From JANWYT01 sp034437555 (GTDB taxonomy: Bacteria > Chloroflexota > Anaerolineae > Aggregatilineales > Phototrophicaceae), in contig DAOTTQ010000067.1 in NCBI GenBank assembly GCA_034437555.1, positions 13,380-77,379 on the forward strand: 64,000 nt of DNA, written 5' to 3'. Positions 17,946 to 27,842 of the stretch are shown here, piece by piece. The notes beneath the pieces were generated by a model. The model was not told where the DNA came from, searched no databases, and saw only the letters and a program-made list of their open reading frames with translations. Numbering within the stretch: the stretch's first letter is position 1; each line of letters opens with the position of its first letter. The position numbers and the translations under genes are program-made.

Positions 17946-18863
17946 TTAGTGTGTGCTTTCGTAGGTGAGTTTTGCTAAAAGGGATGCGCCAATAAGAGGG
18001 GTGTGCTGTGCCTTTGGCAATTCATTTAATCCTAAACGCGAACATAATGCTAGCGCGAGGGGGGTCGGGTGTTCTAATAATCCCCCTGCAAACGCAATTT
18101 TTGCGCTTGCCATGTTTAGGCGTTGCATGACGGTATTTGCTAATTGTGCCAAATCTTGCGCCCCTTGTGACACAATGTTGAGCGCATCAGTATCGCCTGC
18201 TTGTGCGACTTCCAACACAACACTGGCTAATTTAGCAATTTCACTGGTGTTTGGCGTGTGGTCGGCATAAAGCCACGCCAATAAGTCGAGGGGGTCATTA
18301 AACTTTAGGGTTTCTTTGACACGGTTATATAGGGCTTGTGGTGCATTCGGTAAGCCATCCGCCACCTGTGAGAAGGCGCGTAGGGCTTGCATCCCTAGCC
18401 AATAACCACTTCCTTCATCGCCCATTAGGTAGCCCCATCCGCCCACTTCGCAGGTTTCACCGTTTGCGTTTACCCCAAAAACGATGCTTCCTGTACCGGC
18501 AAGGATAAGCACGCCTTCACGCGCTCCATTTGCACCCACTAAAGCAATTTCGTTATCGCTGGCAGGCGTAACAAGTGTGTTAGGGAGAACGGCTTGTGCT
18601 GTCTCACGCATCCATGTTTGCCCATGTTCTCCGCGTGCGCCAGCAATCCCTAGTCCTACCGCCGTAATGGGGACGTTGGCTAGTGTGCTTGCCTCACGGA
18701 TGCCATTTTGGATGTATTGGCGGGCGTTGTCATAGCCAATGACGTTAGGATTAACCCGCTGTGGGCTTTGCCATTGGGCGAGGGGAGCGAGCGCATCATC
18801 AACCACGACCACGCGCACATTGCTACCGCCACCATCCACACCCATATAATAGTTAGGCATCAT
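17946..18863 (-). CDS. BadF/BadG-type N-acetylglucosamine kinase
   Basis: ASKHA-fold sugar kinase of 305 residues. ATP-binding motifs are GVDGGGSN at the N-terminus (phosphate 1) and LAGTGSIVFG in the middle, with the acidic EVGGWGYLMGDEGSG block specific to the GlcNAc/glucosamine kinase branch. The start is one of two adjacent ATGs (18863 or 18860), with AAGGAG 8 nt upstream; the longer frame to 18917 has no support. Being directly followed by nagA, GlcNAc is the likely substrate. BadF-family activators of dehydratases share the fold but lack this context. Confidence 0.88.
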   Translation of the reverse strand: MMPNYYMGVDGGGSNVRVVVVDDALAPLAQWQSPQRVNPNVIGYDNARQYIQNGIREASTLANVPITAVGLGIAGARGEHGQTWMRETAQAVLPNTLVTPASDNEIALVGANGAREGVLILAGTGSIVFGVNANGETCEVGGWGYLMGDEGSGYWLGMQALRAFSQVADGLPNAPQALYNRVKETLKFNDPLDLLAWLYADHTPNTSEIAKLASVVLEVAQAGDTDALNIVSQGAQDLAQLANTVMQRLNMASAKIAFAGGLLEHPTPLALALCSRLGLNELPKAQHTPLIGASLLAKLTYESTH

Positions 18864-19026
18864 AACAAACTCCTTTTTGAACGCCCATACTGTAGCAAAA
18901 GAGGGGACAATGTGCAAGTTTTATGCAGTTTAGTGAATTATGACACTTTTCTTACATGCGAGGGCTTACAATCCGCCTGTTAGATACAACAACTCATCAT
19001 ATTATACGTACTGCTAGGGGTAAGAA

Positions 19027-20916
19027 ATGCAGTCATCTTCAACACTTCCACAAAAGAGTAATAAGCCTAGTCCACTTCGTCGGGCGATTGGCTATTTGGG
19101 CAATCACTCTCGCGCTGTATTTTTTGCTTTGGGCGCATTATTGGTGGCAACGTTAGCACAACTCGCTGTGCCACAATTGATTCAAGACATGATTAACAGC
19201 ATTGCTAACCAAGATGTATTTGTTTCGCAAGCCATCCTCGATATTGAACCCGAAATTGCGCGCAATGCTGCGGCGGCTTTGGCGGGCAAAACACCCGAAC
19301 AACTTAATTTAACCTTGGTGATTGCAGGGCAATTGTTGGTCAATTCGGCGGTTGTTATTGTGGGATTTGCCATTATGCGTGGTATGTTTGCGTTTGTACA
19401 AACGTACATGGCAGAATTGACATCACAGGGCATTGCATTTGATTTTAGAAACGCCATCTTTGCTAAGTTAAGCCGTTTGTCGTTTAGCTATTATGACCGC
19501 AACCAAACAGGGCAGTTGATGATACGCGCCACTAGTGACGTTGAAAACGTGCGCTTGTTTATTGCGCAAGGGCTTTTGGCAACTGTACAGGCGTTTTTGC
19601 TTTTGACTGTTACTTTAGGGATATTGTTTGCTACTAATTGGCAATTAACGCTGGTCGTGATTCCCATCTTACCGCTTTCAATGGTGATTTTTGGTATTTT
19701 TGGGGCAATCTCACAACCGCTCTTTGCAGAAGTGCAACGGCGCATTTCTAGCCTGAACACGGTTTTACAAGAAAACGTAGCAGGCATAAAGGTCGTTAAA
19801 GCATTTGTGCGTGAGCGCGATGAACAACGCCGTTTTGCGAAAGCCACAGATGCCACATATGAACAGTATTTGCGCGTTGGGCGCATTTTCTCGTTTTTGT
19901 TCCCTATCATCTTCCTGATTGCACAGGTGGGGCAGATTGCTATTTTGTACTTTGCATCACCGTTGCTCATTGATGGCAGTCTTTCTCTAGGTGAGTATCA
20001 AAAGTTCACGTTGTACTTGGCGTACTTGTTTATTCCTATTGGGCAATTGGGCTTTATTGTGTCCTTGATGTCCCAAGCCAGCGCATCAGCAGAACGTATC
20101 TTTGAAATTTTGGATGCCGAGAGCGACGTGGTGGTAAAGCCTAATGCCAAAGAACTCACACAAATTCAGGGCGATGTGACCTTTGACAACGTGACGTTCC
20201 GTTACTTTAATTCATCGGATGCGGTGCTTAAGAATGTGTCGTTTACCGTAAAGTCGGGGCAAACAGTAGCACTCTTGGGGTCTACAGGGTCGGGTAAAAC
20301 AACCATCATTAACCTAATTCCACGCTTCTATGACATTAGCGAGGGCGCAATCTTGATTGATGGAATAGACATTCGCGATGTGACGTTGGATAGCCTGCGC
20401 TCACAAATTGGCATCGTGCTACAAGAAACGAACCTATTTAGTGGCACAATCCGCGATAACATTGCGTTTGGGCGTAGTGATGCTATTGATGAAGAAGTCA
20501 TCGAAGCGGCAAAAGCCTCTGCTGCCCATGAGTTTATTATGACATTTCCCGACGGCTACGAAACCCCTGTAGGGGAACGCGGTAGCACGTTATCGGGCGG
20601 GCAAAAGCAACGTATTGCCATTGCACGCGCTCTTTTGCTAAAGCCCCGTATCCTTATTTTGGATGACAGCACCAGTGCCGTAGACTTTACGACAGAAAGC
20701 AAAATTCAGGCAGCACTGGATACATTGATGCAAGGGCGCACAAGCTTTGTGATTGCCCAACGCATTTCAACGGTGCGTAACGCGGATATTATCCTTGTAC
20801 TAGATGAGGGCGAAGTAGTAGCGATAGGGCAACATACCGAATTGATGGAACAAAGCCCCATCTATGCCGAAATTTACAGTTCACAATTGCTAGAAGATGC
20901 CACGCCCACCGCGTAG
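19027..20916 (+). CDS. ABC exporter half-transporter, degenerate-site subunit
   Basis: A 629-residue type IV ABC exporter: an N-terminal six-helix membrane domain and a C-terminal ATPase. Walker A is GSTGSGKTT, the signature is LSGGQKQR, but Walker B reads LILDDS (Asp in place of the catalytic Glu) and the H-loop reads IAQRIST (Gln in place of His). These two changes mark the subunit with the non-hydrolysing site of a heterodimeric exporter such as BmrCD or TM287/288. Its partner starts 25 bp downstream. A TATTAT box lies in the 109-bp region upstream. Substrate is unknown; multidrug or lipid export are both possible. Confidence 0.9.
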   Translation: MQSSSTLPQKSNKPSPLRRAIGYLGNHSRAVFFALGALLVATLAQLAVPQLIQDMINSIANQDVFVSQAILDIEPEIARNAAAALAGKTPEQLNLTLVIAGQLLVNSAVVIVGFAIMRGMFAFVQTYMAELTSQGIAFDFRNAIFAKLSRLSFSYYDRNQTGQLMIRATSDVENVRLFIAQGLLATVQAFLLLTVTLGILFATNWQLTLVVIPILPLSMVIFGIFGAISQPLFAEVQRRISSLNTVLQENVAGIKVVKAFVRERDEQRRFAKATDATYEQYLRVGRIFSFLFPIIFLIAQVGQIAILYFASPLLIDGSLSLGEYQKFTLYLAYLFIPIGQLGFIVSLMSQASASAERIFEILDAESDVVVKPNAKELTQIQGDVTFDNVTFRYFNSSDAVLKNVSFTVKSGQTVALLGSTGSGKTTIINLIPRFYDISEGAILIDGIDIRDVTLDSLRSQIGIVLQETNLFSGTIRDNIAFGRSDAIDEEVIEAAKASAAHEFIMTFPDGYETPVGERGSTLSGGQKQRIAIARALLLKPRILILDDSTSAVDFTTESKIQAALDTLMQGRTSFVIAQRISTVRNADIILVLDEGEVVAIGQHTELMEQSPIYAEIYSSQLLEDATPTA

Positions 20917-20941
20917 GCAACACAAAAGGGAGAATTGAACT

Positions 20942-22858
20942 ATGTTTATGGATGGTGGACGGCGTATTCTTGACCAAGAAACGGCAAAACCAAAGCGTGT
21001 TTCGGTAACGCTTGGGCGTTTTTGGGCATATTTTGAGAAGTATTGGGCGGGGCTAGTTTTGTGTGGTGTGTTTATTTTGGTATCAACGTGGGCAAGTCTT
21101 ACGATACCCGAACTGACCAGCCAAGCCATAGACTGCTATATTTTACCCACCGCCACAGGGGGCTGTACCTTTACAGAACTTAAAGATGGTTATGTCAATG
21201 GCGATGAAAGCCTGTTTGTAGAGCGTGTTGCAGGTGTGGGCGTTATTTCTTTAATGTCGTTGGGCTTGCTGGTGTTAAGCTCTGCAACCGTAGGGGTGGC
21301 GTTCTATAGTATGCGCTGGAGTGGGCAAAACGCCATCCGTGACATTCAACGCGACCTCTTTCAAAAAATTCACGCGCTCTCGCTTTCGTTCTACTCTAAA
21401 AACGAAGCAGGGCAGGTGATGAGCCGTGTGACGAATGACATTGATACTATTCAGCAAAGCATTAACTTTGCGTTGCTACAGGTGCTAACAGGCGTGGTCT
21501 CGGTAACGTGGACAATTATTCGCATGTTGCAAGTTAATTTGCCTTATGCGCTCTTAAGCCTCGCCATCTTGCCCGTGATGCTGTTTACAACAATCTATTT
21601 TAGCAACCAAGCGCGTAAGGCGTTTCGGCGTGCAAGGCAAGAAATCGGTAGCGTAAACTCTGAATTGCAAGAAGGCATCTCTGGCGCAAGAGAAGTGCAA
21701 GCGTTTAACCGTGAAGAAGAGACCATTGCAGCTTTTGAACGCTCTAATGATGCGAATCGTATGGCAAACGTGCGAGCTGCTCTCTTTACGAGCGCACTTA
21801 CGCCTGTGCTAGAAGCGTTGGGCTATGTGAGTTTGGCGATTGTGGTAGTAGTGGGCGGTTTGGCTGCGCTGGGACAATTCCCATTAGTGCCAGCTGAAAG
21901 CATCACACTAGGGATGGTTTTTGCGTTTTTGCAATACTCGCAACGTGCTAACCAACCGATTCAACAAATCGCGCTACTGTGGACAAACGTTCAAAGTGGT
22001 ATTGCTGGCGGTGAACGCATCTTTAATCTCATTGATGAGCATATTGATGTTGCCAATGCCGCCCAAGCCAAGACCATGCCCAAAATTCAGGGAGATGTGT
22101 CCTTTGAAAATGTGAGCGCAGAATACGAAAAGGGCGAGCCTGTTCTAAAGAACGTCAGCTTTAACGTTAAGCAGGGGCAAATGGTGGCGTTTGTGGGACC
22201 GACAGGTGCAGGCAAAACCACCATCATTAACTTGCTTCCTCGCTTTTATGATGCCACCACAGGCGCGGTTAAAATTGATGGCATGGATGTTCGGGATGTG
22301 ACAACAGATAGCTTGCGCTCACAAATTGGCATTGTGCTACAAGACACCTACTTGTTTAGCACCACCGTGATGGACAATATTCGCTATGGGCGCATGGAAG
22401 CCAGCGATGAAGAAGTCATTGAAGCTGCCAAGCGCGTGGCTGCCCACGACTTTATTACACGCTTGCCCGAAGGCTATGAAACGGTGCTTGGTGAGCGTGG
22501 TTCTGGGCTATCGCAGGGTCAACGCCAGCTGATTGCCATCGCGCGTGTGGCACTAATGAACCCCAACTTGCTCATTTTGGATGAGGCAACATCAAGCGTG
22601 GACACACGCACAGAGCGCGTCATTCAATCGGCGTTTGATAGCTTACTGCAAGGGCGCACGAGCTTTGTTATTGCTCACCGTTTGTCTACCATTCGCAACG
22701 CCGACCAGATTTTTATGCTAAAAGCAGGCGAAATTGTGGAAAATGGCACACACAAGGAACTGTTAGAAAAGCGCGGGGAATACTATAATCTCTACATGAG
22801 CCAATTCCAAGCGACAGAAGAAGACAACCTTGCAGGACAAACTTCAGCACTTACATAA
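20942..22858 (+). CDS. ABC exporter half-transporter, catalytic subunit
   Basis: A 638-residue partner of the preceding gene with the same membrane-ATPase layout. Here Walker A is GPTGAGKTT, Walker B is LILDEATSSVD with the catalytic Glu, and the H-loop is IAHRLST, all canonical, while the signature is LSQGQRQL. Combined with the LSGGQ of the upstream subunit it would form the one full catalytic site. An insert of about 30 residues between helices 1 and 2 (with Cys in IDCYI and GGCTF) is unusual and probably extracellular. Its 3' end overlaps the next gene by 29 bp. Confidence 0.9.
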   Translation: MFMDGGRRILDQETAKPKRVSVTLGRFWAYFEKYWAGLVLCGVFILVSTWASLTIPELTSQAIDCYILPTATGGCTFTELKDGYVNGDESLFVERVAGVGVISLMSLGLLVLSSATVGVAFYSMRWSGQNAIRDIQRDLFQKIHALSLSFYSKNEAGQVMSRVTNDIDTIQQSINFALLQVLTGVVSVTWTIIRMLQVNLPYALLSLAILPVMLFTTIYFSNQARKAFRRARQEIGSVNSELQEGISGAREVQAFNREEETIAAFERSNDANRMANVRAALFTSALTPVLEALGYVSLAIVVVVGGLAALGQFPLVPAESITLGMVFAFLQYSQRANQPIQQIALLWTNVQSGIAGGERIFNLIDEHIDVANAAQAKTMPKIQGDVSFENVSAEYEKGEPVLKNVSFNVKQGQMVAFVGPTGAGKTTIINLLPRFYDATTGAVKIDGMDVRDVTTDSLRSQIGIVLQDTYLFSTTVMDNIRYGRMEASDEEVIEAAKRVAAHDFITRLPEGYETVLGERGSGLSQGQRQLIAIARVALMNPNLLILDEATSSVDTRTERVIQSAFDSLLQGRTSFVIAHRLSTIRNADQIFMLKAGEIVENGTHKELLEKRGEYYNLYMSQFQATEEDNLAGQTSALT

Positions 22859-24671
22859 CACCCGACTTATCCTCCTGACGCTCATCTTATTGATGGGCGC
22901 AGGTTTGCGCGTCATCGGCATGACCCAAGCTGACATCTGGTTTGATGAAGGCTTTACCTACTACGCGCTTAAAGTGCCTGACTTGTTTCAGGCACTTTTG
23001 CGTGATGACCACCCCCCCACGTATTTTGCATTGCTTAAAGTATGGACAAGTTTTGTTGGGCAGGGCGAACTTGGCTTGCGCTATTTGTCTGCGCTTTTGG
23101 CAATGCTAGGGCTGGCGATGATGTACCCCCTTGCCCAAGAAATTTTAAAGCACCGCCCCCATCCGTCACGGTGGATATACCCCATTTTGGCGGTTTTGGT
23201 GTTTTCATTGCTGGATATGCAACAGTATATTGCCCAAGAAGCCCGTATGTATGCGCTATATGTGCTATTTGCTATCACTAGCATGTGGGCGTTTTTGCGC
23301 TGGATTCGCACAGGGTCACGGGCATTAGCGGTGCTTTGGGTATTCATGACCGCGTTTTGTGTGTATACCCATTATTTGGGTGCGTGGACGGGCGTTACAC
23401 AGGGCATCTATGCTTTGCTGTTTTTGCGTGGGCGCAAACGCTTAGAAGCGATTGCGGGCTTGACGATTGCCGCGATTGTATTCACTCCTTGGCTAGTGGG
23501 GGCAGTGTTACCTTATCAAATTCGCAAAGTGTCTACACAGCCCATTGGTACACTCTCTAATTGGGAAACGATTAAAGGCTTCATTGACGTATTTTTAAGC
23601 CGTCAGTGGGTGCTGTTGGTGGCATATATGGGCTTTGGTTTGGTGGTTGTGGTGCAAGATGCTCATCAGCAACAGGGCTATCGTTTGCGCTGGAAACCCC
23701 TTAATGTGCCGTTTTTGCTGGTAACGTGGATACTTGTCCCGTTTTGGCTAACGTATGCGTTTAACTTTGTGGTGGATATTCTGGCAGACCACCGCCTAGC
23801 ACAGCTAGACGTGCCGATTGCGCTTTTAATCGCATTTGGGTTGGCGAATGTGCCACGCCCTACACGAGGTGTTTTGGTGGGGGCATTGCTGGTGTATAGC
23901 CTGCTTCACTTTGATATTTATCGCCCACGCCAACCTTGGGAATCGTTCGGGCGCAATAGTGCCGAATTTGTTTTAGCGGGGGATGCCGTTTTCATTGATG
24001 TGGGCGGTGGGGATTACCAGCTTGAATACTATATTGACCGCTATGCCCCCCCAGAAATTGACGTGCGCTCTATTAAACGCTGGCAAGCGTGGTTTCCTGA
24101 TGAATTTTGGTTTGAATTGCCAGAATACCTAAGGGACTTTGATACGGTATGGTTTGCCCAATGGTCGGCATTTGACCTTGAGAGCATTGTAAACCGAGAA
24201 GGCTTTGTGCGAACCGCCACGCGCCATACCAGCGATTGGGAGCAAAACTGGTATACCTATCGTTATGACCGCTTGCCCAACAGCGAGCCTTTGGGGACAT
24301 TTGGCGACCTGATGACGCTAACGCACGCCAAATTTGTGCCAGAAGCGTTGCGTGTAGACCTATGGTGGCAAGCCAACGCGCTCTTAGAGCGTGATTATAC
24401 GGTGTCGGCGTTCTTACTAAACGAAGCGGGCGAGCTAGTCGCACAATTAGATAGCCAACCCTTTGTGGGGGAAGCCCCAACGACCACATGGCAAACCGAA
24501 GCAACCTACTATGACCCGCGCCCATTGGTCGCCAATCGTGAGCTAGGGGCGGGCGTGTACAGTGTGGGCATTAGCGTTTATGAATGGACACCTGATGGGG
24601 TTATCAACCTAATGCCCGACAATGAAGAAACGCCTTATCTCATCATCGGGCAAATGACTTTAGGCGATTAG
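22830..24671 (+). CDS. GT39-like integral membrane glycosyltransferase
   Basis: A 613-residue polytopic membrane protein of the dolichyl/polyprenyl-phosphate-mannose transferase type (PMT/ArnT-like, GT-C fold). The first loop carries the acidic DIWFDEGFTY, followed by DDHPPTYFALLKVW, the usual catalytic/metal region. About ten hydrophobic helices occupy residues 10-370, and a soluble, probably extracytoplasmic C-terminal domain of about 230 residues follows. The start is a TTG lying inside the upstream exporter gene (29-bp overlap); an ATG at 22893 would cut into helix 1. The target of glycosylation is unknown. Ends with a 4-bp overlap on the convergent oxidase. Confidence 0.82.
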   Translation: MQDKLQHLHNTRLILLTLILLMGAGLRVIGMTQADIWFDEGFTYYALKVPDLFQALLRDDHPPTYFALLKVWTSFVGQGELGLRYLSALLAMLGLAMMYPLAQEILKHRPHPSRWIYPILAVLVFSLLDMQQYIAQEARMYALYVLFAITSMWAFLRWIRTGSRALAVLWVFMTAFCVYTHYLGAWTGVTQGIYALLFLRGRKRLEAIAGLTIAAIVFTPWLVGAVLPYQIRKVSTQPIGTLSNWETIKGFIDVFLSRQWVLLVAYMGFGLVVVVQDAHQQQGYRLRWKPLNVPFLLVTWILVPFWLTYAFNFVVDILADHRLAQLDVPIALLIAFGLANVPRPTRGVLVGALLVYSLLHFDIYRPRQPWESFGRNSAEFVLAGDAVFIDVGGGDYQLEYYIDRYAPPEIDVRSIKRWQAWFPDEFWFELPEYLRDFDTVWFAQWSAFDLESIVNREGFVRTATRHTSDWEQNWYTYRYDRLPNSEPLGTFGDLMTLTHAKFVPEALRVDLWWQANALLERDYTVSAFLLNEAGELVAQLDSQPFVGEAPTTTWQTEATYYDPRPLVANRELGAGVYSVGISVYEWTPDGVINLMPDNEETPYLIIGQMTLGD

Positions 24672-25813
24672 CCTAAGAAGCGGTTGAGGTTAAAGAGGCT
24701 GATATTATGGGGTGTGCGACCTGTCAGCGTTAGGTCGGTTAAAATTTTGCCAATGCCCGTACTAAACTTAAAACCATGCCCACTAAATCCCGCCCCGATA
24801 GCAATATGGGGGTAGGTGGGGTGTTGGTCGATGACGAAGTCTTGGTCAGGGGTCATGGTGTATAAACATACACGCACCATTTTTACGTCTGCGCTTTGCG
24901 ACATGGGCAAAAAGTCTTTGATGAGATGGCGTAGTTTGGGTACAGCGTCCTCATCAGGGGTGTAATTGATGTGAGAAGGGTGGTCTATGTTAAGCCCGCC
25001 GTGAATCCCACTTTTTACACCGCTTCCCTCAATGCTAGGCAAGCCGTATAAACCGCCGCCTTTGTCAAAGTCTGCGTGATAAATGTAAATGGGCATGTGT
25101 TCGTGGGTGTAGCTATCATCGGGTGAATTAAACAGCACTTCTTGCACGCGCAAGGGCTGTAAGGGCAAAACAGACCCTGTGGTTTCTTGAATGAGTTTTC
25201 CCGCCCAACTGCCTGCGGTAATGACGAGTTTTGCGCTCTTATACACAGCATCTTCTGTATGCACTTCTACGCTATCGGCAAAAGGCGCAATTTTAAGAAC
25301 GGGCGTGTTATCCCGTAATGTCGCGCCATGCGCTTTTGCTAGGCGAAGGTGGGCATTCACGGCGCGCGACGGGGGTACAATGCCGCTATCGGCTTGATAG
25401 ATGACTTGCCAATCATCTTGGAAGCGAAATTGTGGAAAGCGTGCCTGGGCTTCTTTGGCGTTTAGCAATTCGTAGGGGATGCTTGAGGTGTCTAGGGCGT
25501 TTTTAGTGTCTCTGAACGTGGGTTCATCAGGATACCCAAAGTCAATGCCGCCCGTTTTGATATAAAAACGCTCGCCTGTGGCTTCTTCTAAGGCGTGCCA
25601 AAGGGGATAGGTCTCACGGGCAAGCTGAACATACACAGGGTTGGTGTAGCTATAACGGATAATCCGAGAATGTCCCCAAGAGCTACCCCATAAATGGTTA
25701 AACTCAAATTGCTCTAGCAACAGCACTTTTTGCCCCGCTTTTGCCAGATAATAAGCGGTAGCACTGCCCATGCCACCACCACCCACCACAATACAATCAA
25801 ATGTTTCTGCCAT
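24668..25813 (-). CDS. sarcosine oxidase / N-methyl-amino-acid oxidase-like flavoenzyme
   Basis: A 381-residue monomeric sarcosine oxidase-type (MTOX/SoxA) flavoenzyme that would oxidatively demethylate an N-methylated amino acid, releasing formaldehyde and H2O2. The N-terminal FAD site is VVGGGGMGSATAYYLAKAG. HLWGSSWGHSRIIRYSY is the family flavin/substrate block. VCLYTMTPDQDFVID holds the cysteine that covalently binds FAD in monomeric sarcosine oxidase. GAGFSGHGFKFS closes the FAD site. The gene is only 5 bp after the second BMP-type permease and is the last of that importer operon, which suggests the transporter brings in its substrate or a precursor. Confidence 0.88.
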   Translation of the reverse strand: MAETFDCIVVGGGGMGSATAYYLAKAGQKVLLLEQFEFNHLWGSSWGHSRIIRYSYTNPVYVQLARETYPLWHALEEATGERFYIKTGGIDFGYPDEPTFRDTKNALDTSSIPYELLNAKEAQARFPQFRFQDDWQVIYQADSGIVPPSRAVNAHLRLAKAHGATLRDNTPVLKIAPFADSVEVHTEDAVYKSAKLVITAGSWAGKLIQETTGSVLPLQPLRVQEVLFNSPDDSYTHEHMPIYIYHADFDKGGGLYGLPSIEGSGVKSGIHGGLNIDHPSHINYTPDEDAVPKLRHLIKDFLPMSQSADVKMVRVCLYTMTPDQDFVIDQHPTYPHIAIGAGFSGHGFKFSTGIGKILTDLTLTGRTPHNISLFNLNRFLG

Positions 25814-25818
25814 GTGTG

Positions 25819-26817
25819 CTAATCTTTCTCAAAGGGTGTACCGAGTGCTTTGGGTGGGTCACTTCTTAGGATGGCACGCGCCCGATTTTGAAGCGATTTC
25901 GGCAATATCATCAATAAGCGTTCTAGTGCGCCGCTGCTAACGATGAGCAACGTAATAAGCATCATCACCCAAGGGATGCCGTTAAGCAATACCAATGGAA
26001 TTTGGGTATTTGAGCGTTGTAATGCCGACGATACCGCCTGCAATGAACTAAACAAATACGCACCAAGCACCACTCTAAACGGATGCCATCCGCCAAAGAT
26101 GACGATTGCCAGCGCAATCCAGCCGTCACCGCGCATACTGGGGGGTGTTGCCCATCCCGACTTTACATTAAGCGAGTATGCCGCGCCTGCTAAACCGACG
26201 ATAGCACCACCCAGTACCACCCAAAAATAACGGGAGCGATTGACAGCAAAGCCACGCGCAAAAGCTGCTTCGGGGCGTTCTCCTAGTGCGCGGTGGGTTA
26301 GCCCGCCCCGTGTGCGAAAGAGCCAATACCATATGCCAAAAATCAGCGCATAACTGACGTACACCAAAAAATCGTGAAAGAAGAAAATGCGCCCCACCGT
26401 AGGAATTTCTGACAGGATGGGCAATGAGATGTTAGGGAAAATGGGCCCCGGTTGGCGTGTATAGGCTTGCCCCAAAAATTGCGCCAAATCGGCACAAAGC
26501 AACGTGAGTACAAAGCCAATAGCGACTTGGTCTTGCTTTAAGGTGATGCTGCCAAAGGCAATTAGCAACGCCACCAACGCGCCAATCAGCATGGCAACAA
26601 AAACACCTATCGCAAGCGCAAGGGGCAAGGGCAATCCTGCTCTTTGTGCGGTCAGGGCTGCCACAAATCCGCCCATTGCCGAGAGCGCAAGACTGCCGTC
26701 CAACGAAAGGTTAATGACACCCGCCCGTTCTGTGATCGTTTCGCCCAGTGCGGCAATCACAAGCGGTGTGGCGTTAGAGATAATCGTGTTAAAGGTGTTA
26801 ATCAGCTCTTGGTTCAT
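25819..26817 (-). CDS. ABC transporter permease (BMP/nucleoside type)
   Basis: A 332-residue inner-membrane permease of the BPD_transp_2 family with about nine helices. LGETITERAGVINLSLDGSL near the N-terminus is the signature of the second permease in BMP-type (purine nucleoside/Yuf) systems. I took the ATG at 26817, 20 bp inside the upstream permease gene, because upstream in-frame starts (26841, 26865) lack a ribosome binding site and lie before the conserved N-terminus. It pairs with the 26798-27838 permease. Confidence 0.87.
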   Translation of the reverse strand: MNQELINTFNTIISNATPLVIAALGETITERAGVINLSLDGSLALSAMGGFVAALTAQRAGLPLPLALAIGVFVAMLIGALVALLIAFGSITLKQDQVAIGFVLTLLCADLAQFLGQAYTRQPGPIFPNISLPILSEIPTVGRIFFFHDFLVYVSYALIFGIWYWLFRTRGGLTHRALGERPEAAFARGFAVNRSRYFWVVLGGAIVGLAGAAYSLNVKSGWATPPSMRGDGWIALAIVIFGGWHPFRVVLGAYLFSSLQAVSSALQRSNTQIPLVLLNGIPWVMMLITLLIVSSGALERLLMILPKSLQNRARAILRSDPPKALGTPFEKD

Positions 26818-27838
26818 CGAAGAAGCGTTCCCGTATGCCATTAAATAACAAAATACACAAGACAACTAAGCCTTGTAACACATTTGCCAACGAAGCATCA
26901 AGCTGTAAGGCAATTTTTAGGCGTGTGCTACCCGTTAAAATTGCGGCAGAAACAAAAGCAATGCCTACCGCCCACAGCAAACGCGCTCCTGCCAACAGCA
27001 CCACCAATAACGCCAAAAAGCCAATGCCACCGCTAATGAGGGGGCGTAAGCTGTGGTAGGTTTCTAAAACGCGATGCGCCCCTCCCATGCCAGCCAATGC
27101 CCCACAGAGCAAGAACGCCGTGAGGGTGCTTCTTTCTATCGGCACACCCAAAAGCAATGCCGAGCGCGGATTTTTGCCTGTGGCTTTTAACTGTAAACCC
27201 CAGCGTGTGTTGTTTAATAACACGCTGACAAGGGCAATCATGCCAAAGAGCAAGCCTAAATAGGGCAAGCTGACGGGAAAATCTTGGCTAAAGGGCGTAA
27301 GCCATACCTCACGGGGGAAGGGCTGTGTGGCTTGTGCGCTACCGCCTTCGGGGGGTTGCCAGGGCCCACTAATGAGGTAAATAGAGTAAACGTTGACGAG
27401 GGCGTTCATTGCCACACCGCCAAAAATCTCGTTAATGCCAAGTCGAGTTTTTAACACACTAATGGTAAGGCTAACAACCATGCCTGCGCCTGCGCCTGCG
27501 ATTATTGCCAGCAAAATCCAAAGGGGGGTGGGCAAGTCGCGTACAAATAAGCCCACATAGCTTGCGCCAATTGCGCCTGCCATCAATTGCCCCTCAATGC
27601 CAATGTTCCACAAGCCCGCCCGAAACGTGACGACTAAGCCGACCACACAGAACGCCAATGGCATCCAAAAGTTCACCACGCCACCTAATGAGGTGCTAGA
27701 ACCAAATGCACCACTAAGAACTAAATGCACCACTTCTAGGGGGTTGTTGCCCACAATAATGATGAGTAGCGCTGTGATAAGCAAAGACACGGCAATGGGC
27801 AATAGCGCGAATAAAACAGATTGCATGGGTTTTGTCAT
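26798..27838 (-). CDS. ABC transporter permease (BMP/nucleoside type)
   Basis: First permease of the importer, 346 residues with about nine helices. The RAGLWNIGIEGQLMAGAIGAS block is the family signature and matches the region that contacts the ATPase. NEIFGGVAMNALV is also typical of YufP-like permeases. The start at 27838 has GGAGG 10 nt upstream, placed within the 3' end of the ATPase gene, and begins 4 bp after the ATPase stop. Likely substrates by family are nucleosides or similar, but the oxidase in the operon leaves open a methylated amine. Confidence 0.88.
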   Translation of the reverse strand: MTKPMQSVLFALLPIAVSLLITALLIIIVGNNPLEVVHLVLSGAFGSSTSLGGVVNFWMPLAFCVVGLVVTFRAGLWNIGIEGQLMAGAIGASYVGLFVRDLPTPLWILLAIIAGAGAGMVVSLTISVLKTRLGINEIFGGVAMNALVNVYSIYLISGPWQPPEGGSAQATQPFPREVWLTPFSQDFPVSLPYLGLLFGMIALVSVLLNNTRWGLQLKATGKNPRSALLLGVPIERSTLTAFLLCGALAGMGGAHRVLETYHSLRPLISGGIGFLALLVVLLAGARLLWAVGIAFVSAAILTGSTRLKIALQLDASLANVLQGLVVLCILLFNGIRERFFDEPRAD

Positions 27839-27842
27839 AGGG

